From Pseudonocardia sulfidoxydans NBRC 16205 (GTDB lineage Bacteria > Actinomycetota > Actinomycetes > Mycobacteriales > Pseudonocardiaceae): a DNA stretch of 49,402 bases. Positions 46,173 through 49,402 of the stretch are shown one piece after another. The stretch's first letter is position 1; every line of letters starts with the position of its first letter. The notes under the pieces were generated by a model that saw only the letters and a program-made list of their open reading frames with translations, was not told the DNA's origin and did no database searches. A program made the position numbers and the translations under genes. The stretch is from contig NZ_BJVJ01000047.1 in NCBI RefSeq assembly GCF_007989085.1, positions 1 through 49,402 of the forward strand, written 5' to 3'.

Positions 46173-47084
46173 TCAGGCAGCGGGCACCGTGAGCACCTGC
46201 CCCGGACGCAGGGCAGCCGAGCGCAGACCGTTCAGCTCCGCGATGTGGGCGGCGGCCGCCGCCGGATCGGCATCGGGGGCCGCACGCCGGGCGATGTCCC
46301 ACACCGTGTCGCCCTGTCCGACCACGACCTGCGCGGTGGCGGCCGGGATACCGGGCCCGGCGTCGCGTGCGACATCCGCCAGGGAGCCCAGGCCCACGAC
46401 GACGCCCGCCGCCACGACGGCCAGCACCATCAGTGCGGCGGCCCGGCGGACCCGGTAGCGCAGCGCGAGCGGCGCCCGCCGGACGGTCCGCGCACCCGCA
46501 GGACGGCGCCACACCCGCGGCGCGGGGACACAGCGACCGCGCACCGGGCGCCCGGCCGGTCGCTCGGTCGGTCGCTCAGCCGGGCGCCCGGCAGGCCGCT
46601 CGGTCGGGCGTTCAGTCGGACGCTGGGCCGGGCGCCCGGCAGGCCGCTCGGTCGGGCGTTCAGTCGGACGCTGGGCCGGGCGTCCGGCAGGCCGCTCGGT
46701 CCGGCGTTCAGCCGGGCGCCCGGCAGGCCGCTCGGTCGGGAACTCGTCCCACTCCGCCGGCCGCTGCGGCGGAACCGCCGGATCGGCCGAGAGACCACCG
46801 GGGATCAGCGTCAGCGCCGGCCGGCAGACCGCGGGCGCCCCACCGGGACGGGCCGCGACGGGTTCCCGCGAGGACACACCCCGCCGCGCCTCCCCCCGGC
46901 GCGCCTCACGCGGCCGCGCGGGCCGGGGGCCCGGACCGTGCCGCCTGCCACGCCCCGCACCGGCCTCGGGCCGGGGCTCGCGACCGCCGCGGACGGCCCC
47001 CTCCCCGGCGGCACCCCCGCCCTCGACCCCGGGCTCCGCCTCCGACCGCGCGCCCGCACATCCGGGAGCCGTGCTGACAGACAT
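46173..47084 (-). CDS. Membrane-anchored LysM protein beside lexA, possible SOS cell-division inhibitor
   Basis: A 303-residue protein: a long Arg/Pro/Gly-rich cytoplasmic N-terminus (1-205) that includes a repeated block at about 113-177, one membrane helix (about 213-234, LMVLAVVAAGVVVGLG), then an extracytoplasmic LysM domain (about 253-303: VVVGQGDTVWDIARRAAPD, LRPGQVLTVPAA) that binds peptidoglycan. Its place, divergent from lexA and upstream of nrdR, equals that of Mycobacterium tuberculosis Rv2719c (ChiZ), a DNA-damage-induced division inhibitor. Shared role is inferred from synteny and domain layout; the protein is nearly twice as long. ATG at 47084 with GAAGGGA upstream. Abutting LexA boxes lie about 110-140 bp before the start. 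Confidence 0.88.
   Translation of the reverse strand: MSVSTAPGCAGARSEAEPGVEGGGAAGEGAVRGGREPRPEAGAGRGRRHGPGPRPARPREARRGEARRGVSSREPVAARPGGAPAVCRPALTLIPGGLSADPAVPPQRPAEWDEFPTERPAGRPAERRTERPAGRPAQRPTERPTERPAGRPAQRPTERPTERPAGRPAERPTERPAGRPVRGRCVPAPRVWRRPAGARTVRRAPLALRYRVRRAAALMVLAVVAAGVVVGLGSLADVARDAGPGIPAATAQVVVGQGDTVWDIARRAAPDADPAAAAAHIAELNGLRSAALRPGQVLTVPAA
46552..46745 (-). repeat. 48-bp tandem repeat within the LysM gene
   Basis: Two nearly identical 48-bp units plus shortened copies (36 bp) encode RPAGRPAQRPTERPTE-like 16-residue repeats. The near identity suggests recent expansion of the cytoplasmic linker. Confidence 0.85.
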
Positions 47085-47192
47085 GGCATTTCCCTTCCCG
47101 TTGGCGCCGGCTGCTGCGTCGGCGACTCGCGTCGTCCGGGGTGCACCCGCGCCGTCGACGGTGGCCCGCCGCACCGGATCGGATACGCTCCG

Positions 47193-47226
47193 TTCGCACG
47201 GACGTTCGATCGAACGTCCGTGCGAA
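47193..47226. promoter_or_regulatory. 34-bp perfect palindrome: two abutting LexA boxes
   Basis: All 17 positions of each half pair. The halves form two back-to-back actinobacterial LexA boxes, TCGCAC-GGAC-GTTCGA (47194-47209) and its mirror TCGAAC-GTCC-GTGCGA (47210-47225), each 11 of 12 to TCGAAC-N4-GTTCGA. The LysM gene start is 109 bp to the left and lexA 150 bp to the right. Confidence 0.85.
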
Positions 47227-47275
47227 TGTCTACCACCGGCCACCGACAATTCTTCGCGACGCGCCCGCGTGTCGT

Positions 47276-47291
47276 TCGAACATGTGTTTGG
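47276..47291. promoter_or_regulatory. Third LexA box, near lexA
   Basis: TCGAAC-ATGT-GTTTGG matches 10 of 12 consensus positions, 84 bp before the lexA ATG; probable autoregulatory site. Confidence 0.75.
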
Positions 47292-47375
47292 CGGGGGCGA
47301 TGATCGGGTCTACGGTTCGGTGGCGACGGCGGCGGGGACGACGGTCCCGCCGCGCCGATCGAGGAGGCGGACGAG

Positions 47376-48110
47376 ATGGCACGGGACGAGACCGGTACCG
47401 ACCGTGAGGCCGGGCAGGTGCGGTCCTTCCCGGACCCGGCCGAGGCCGAGGGCACCGGTGCGGTGCTCACCCCACGGCAGCGCAAGGTCCTGGAGGTCAT
47501 CCGGGACTGGGTCGACCGGTTCGGCTACCCGCCGAGCGTGCGGGAAATCGGCGACGCGGTGGGCCTGACGTCGACGTCGTCGGTGCACCACCAGCTGCGC
47601 ACCCTCGAACGCAAGGGCTACCTGCGGCGCGACCCGAACCGCACCCGCGCGGTCGACGTGCGCTCCCCCGAGGACCTCTCCGACGACAGCGCGGACACCC
47701 GGACCGATCCGGCCGTGGAGCGCGACGAGCACCCCGCCCCGGCCTACGTCCCGCTGCTGGGCAACATCGCCGCCGGTGGCCCCATCCTGGCGGAGCAGGC
47801 CGTCGAGAGTGTGTTCCCCCTCCCGCGGGAGATCGTCGGCGAGGGCACGCTGTTCCTGCTCAACGTGCGTGGAGACTCGATGGTCGAGGCCGCGATCACC
47901 GACGGCGACTGGGTCGTGGTGCGGCAGCAGCCGGTGGCGGAGCAGGGCGAGATCGTCGCCGCGATGATCGACGGCGAGGCCACGGTGAAGACCTTCCGTC
48001 GCCGCGACGGGCACGTCTGGTTGATGCCGGCCAACCCGGCCTACGACCCCATCCCGGGCGACGACGCGTCGATCCTCGGCCGGGTCGTCGCGGTGCTGCG
48101 CCGCCTCTGA
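47376..48110 (+). CDS. lexA: SOS repressor LexA
   Basis: A 244-residue repressor. The N-terminal winged HTH (about 30-95) has [40 protein letters not shown] and [15 protein letters not shown]. An acidic linker leads to the peptidase domain with the Ala-Gly self-cleavage site ([11 protein letters not shown]), catalytic Ser in [10 protein letters not shown] and Lys in ATVKTF. All residues for RecA-stimulated self-cleavage are present. ATG at 47376 preceded by GAGGAGG. Divergent from the LysM gene, with three LexA boxes between. Confidence 0.98.
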   Translation: MARDETGTDREAGQVRSFPDPAEAEGTGAVLTPRQRKVLEVIRDWVDRFGYPPSVREIGDAVGLTSTSSVHHQLRTLERKGYLRRDPNRTRAVDVRSPEDLSDDSADTRTDPAVERDEHPAPAYVPLLGNIAAGGPILAEQAVESVFPLPREIVGEGTLFLLNVRGDSMVEAAITDGDWVVVRQQPVAEQGEIVAAMIDGEATVKTFRRRDGHVWLMPANPAYDPIPGDDASILGRVVAVLRRL

Positions 48111-48226
48111 CACGAGCGCCCCTGACACAAGCGACCCTGACACGAGCGCCCCGACACGAGCGACCTGACACGAGCGACCCTGACACCGGCGGCCCCTGAC
48201 ACGAGCGCCTCTGGCACCGACGGCGC
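48108..48226 (+). repeat. 15-bp tandem repeat right after lexA
   Basis: Eight units of about 15 bp related to TGACACGAGCGCCCC, the first starting at the lexA stop codon TGA. The rest of the gap to 48456 (230 bp) contains no gene I can support. Confidence 0.85.
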
Positions 48227-48456
48227 GACCGGGACACGTCGTCCACGGCGGACGTTCACACCGGACGTGTGGGGCTCGGGCTGTCCTGTCCGGACGACAC
48301 CGAGGTGTGTGGGGCCGCGCGATCAGCCTGCGGGCGGAACCACTGTGGCCCGCCGCGGTCAGTGCCCCCAGATGGTCACCGTCGACACCGGAGCGGTCCA
48401 CAGGCGGGCACCGGCAGCAGCCCGGCGCCGAGCTCGGCGAGGTGCGGATCGCCGGT

Positions 48457-49402
48457 TCAGCGGCCCGGGCGTGCTCCGGCGTCCGTGGCGTCGACCTGCT
48501 CGGACCCGCTGCGGGACTCGGTGCGGGACTCGGTGCGGGCCGCCGCGGCGGCCGTGCTGCGGAATGCCGCGTCGTCGCGGGAGCTGTCGGACGTCCGGGT
48601 GTCGGCGCCCTCGCGGGGTTCCGTCCCGGAGATCGGGTTCCCGCCGCGGTCTCCCCCGCCGTTGCGGGAGCTCTTGTCGGCGGCGGGGCGGGGCGTCCGG
48701 TCGCTGCGAGGATCGTCGTCCCGGGGACCGGGCGGCGGAGGTCCCGCGGGCACGGGCCGGGGCCCCGACGTTGGGGCCGGCGGCCCGCCCGGGCGCGGCC
48801 CGCCGGACCCCACGGCCTCGGCACCGGAGCCGTTGGGACCAGAACCGTTCGGAACGGAACCATTCAGAACAGAGCCGTGGGGAACGGATCTGTTGGGAGC
48901 GGAGCTGTTGGGAGCGGGACCGTTCGGAGCGGAACCGTTCGGAGCGGAACCGTTCGGAGCGGAGGCGCTGGGAGCCGGGGCGCTGGGAGCCGGGGCGCTG
49001 GGAGCAGAGCCGTTCGAAGCAGAGCCGTTCGGAGCGGAGCCGCTGGGAGCAGAGCTGTGGGAAGCAGGACCGTTGGGACCGGCCCCGGGGGCTCCCGGAG
49101 CCGGTGGGCGGCTCGGCGGGGGCGGCCCGGCGGGCCGCAGCGGCCTGACCGGTCCGACGGAGTAGGCGGGGCCCGCAGGTCCGTTGCGCCCGGGCCCCGC
49201 AGGAGCACCGGGACGCCCCCCGTTCGGACCCCCGTTCGGACCCCCGACGGGAGCAGGACGGCCGGCGGGCGGCCCGACACGCGGCGGACCCGGGGGCCGG
49301 CCCGGAGGCGGGCCCTGCGGCCGCCCGGGAGGCGGCGGGCCCACACGCGGCGGGCCCACGCGCGGCGGACCCGGGGGCGGGCCGTACGGCGGGCGCCCCG
49401 GG
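48457..49402 (-). CDS. Pro/Gly/Asn/Ser-rich low-complexity protein, 5' end outside window
   Basis: At least 314 residues, open to the right edge. From the edge: a PPPGPPRVGPP-type Pro-rich part, a Pro/Gly linker, repeats of APNGS type, then an acidic and Arg-rich C-terminus ending in SEQVDATDAGARPGR. Third codon positions are almost all G or C in this frame, which favours it over frames open on the other strand. It is convergent with lexA; in M. tuberculosis the gene in that position, Rv2721c, encodes an Ala/Gly-rich membrane protein, and this may be its counterpart, judged from synteny alone. No membrane segment is visible in this portion. Confidence 0.7.
   Translation of the reverse strand, partial: PGRPPYGPPPGPPRVGPPRVGPPPPGRPQGPPPGRPPGPPRVGPPAGRPAPVGGPNGGPNGGRPGAPAGPGRNGPAGPAYSVGPVRPLRPAGPPPPSRPPAPGAPGAGPNGPASHSSAPSGSAPNGSASNGSAPSAPAPSAPAPSASAPNGSAPNGSAPNGPAPNSSAPNRSVPHGSVLNGSVPNGSGPNGSGAEAVGSGGPRPGGPPAPTSGPRPVPAGPPPPGPRDDDPRSDRTPRPAADKSSRNGGGDRGGNPISGTEPREGADTRTSDSSRDDAAFRSTAAAAARTESRTESRSGSEQVDATDAGARPGR
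48838..49080 (-). repeat. 15-bp repeats encoding APNGS units
   Basis: Many imperfect copies of GGAGCGGAACCGTTC (plus-strand sense), with identical runs around 48915-48960, encoding (APNGS)n and (SAPAP)n in the Pro-rich gene. Confidence 0.8.

Noticed and set aside
48108..49080. CRISPR array
   Set aside because: The repeats are short, directly tandem or coding, without unique spacers, and no cas genes are present.
48269..49165. Plus-strand gene of 298 codons at the right end
   Set aside because: The minus frame is open to the edge and has the G/C-rich third positions expected of coding DNA here; the plus frame is its mirror.

Overview
The window is chromosomal DNA from a very GC-rich actinomycete. 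The fabD-fabH-acpP-fabF operon behind a PucR-type regulator, the actinobacterial homodimeric-type AceE, DUF3052, DUF3145, MbtH, IdeR-type iron boxes, actinobacterial LexA boxes and the lexA / LysM protein / nrdR / nrdJ neighbourhood all point that way. A relative of Pseudonocardia is my best guess; I could not search databases.

Bases 1-23635 hold most of a siderophore cluster, cut by the left edge. It is built as four back-to-back promoter pairs, each with one iron box: NRPS-1(-)/NRPS-2(+), SIP+lipoprotein(-)/double AraC regulator(+), formyltransferase(-)/two FecCD permeases(+), and aryl-AMP ligase+panD+mbtH(-)/FecE-type ATPase+two half ABC transporters(+). Specificity residues predict serine for NRPS-1, N5-hydroxyornithine for the first NRPS-2 module and a beta-amino acid for the second. 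The aspartate decarboxylase PanD in the cluster would supply beta-alanine, which fits that odd code. With an aryl-acid ligase and a formyltransferase, this suggests a mixed-ligand aryl/hydroxamate peptide. Ornithine hydroxylase, aryl-acid synthesis genes, an aryl carrier protein and a thioesterase are not in the window.

Bases 23636-24530 form the edge of the accessory region: a decayed toxin-like gene, a ribbon-helix-helix antitoxin-like reading frame and tRNA-Val(TAC).

Bases 24556-37689 are core metabolism: ahpE, a DUF3052 gene, aceE, a cold-shock protein, a pirin, a nickel/cobalt permease, the PucR-type regulator with the type II fatty-acid synthase operon, a small membrane protein and a DUF3145 gene. 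Bases 37916-41682 carry an MBL-fold hydrolase, a transglutaminase-like protein, a small HTH protein, a second pirin and a NUDIX hydrolase.

Bases 42086-49402 hold the DNA-precursor and DNA-damage genes: nrdR-nrdJ (B12-dependent ribonucleotide reductase) with tandem NrdR-box candidates, a LysM protein divergent from lexA, and a Pro/Gly/Asn-rich protein cut by the right edge. The LysM-lexA promoter region contains a 34-bp perfect palindrome made of two abutting LexA boxes.
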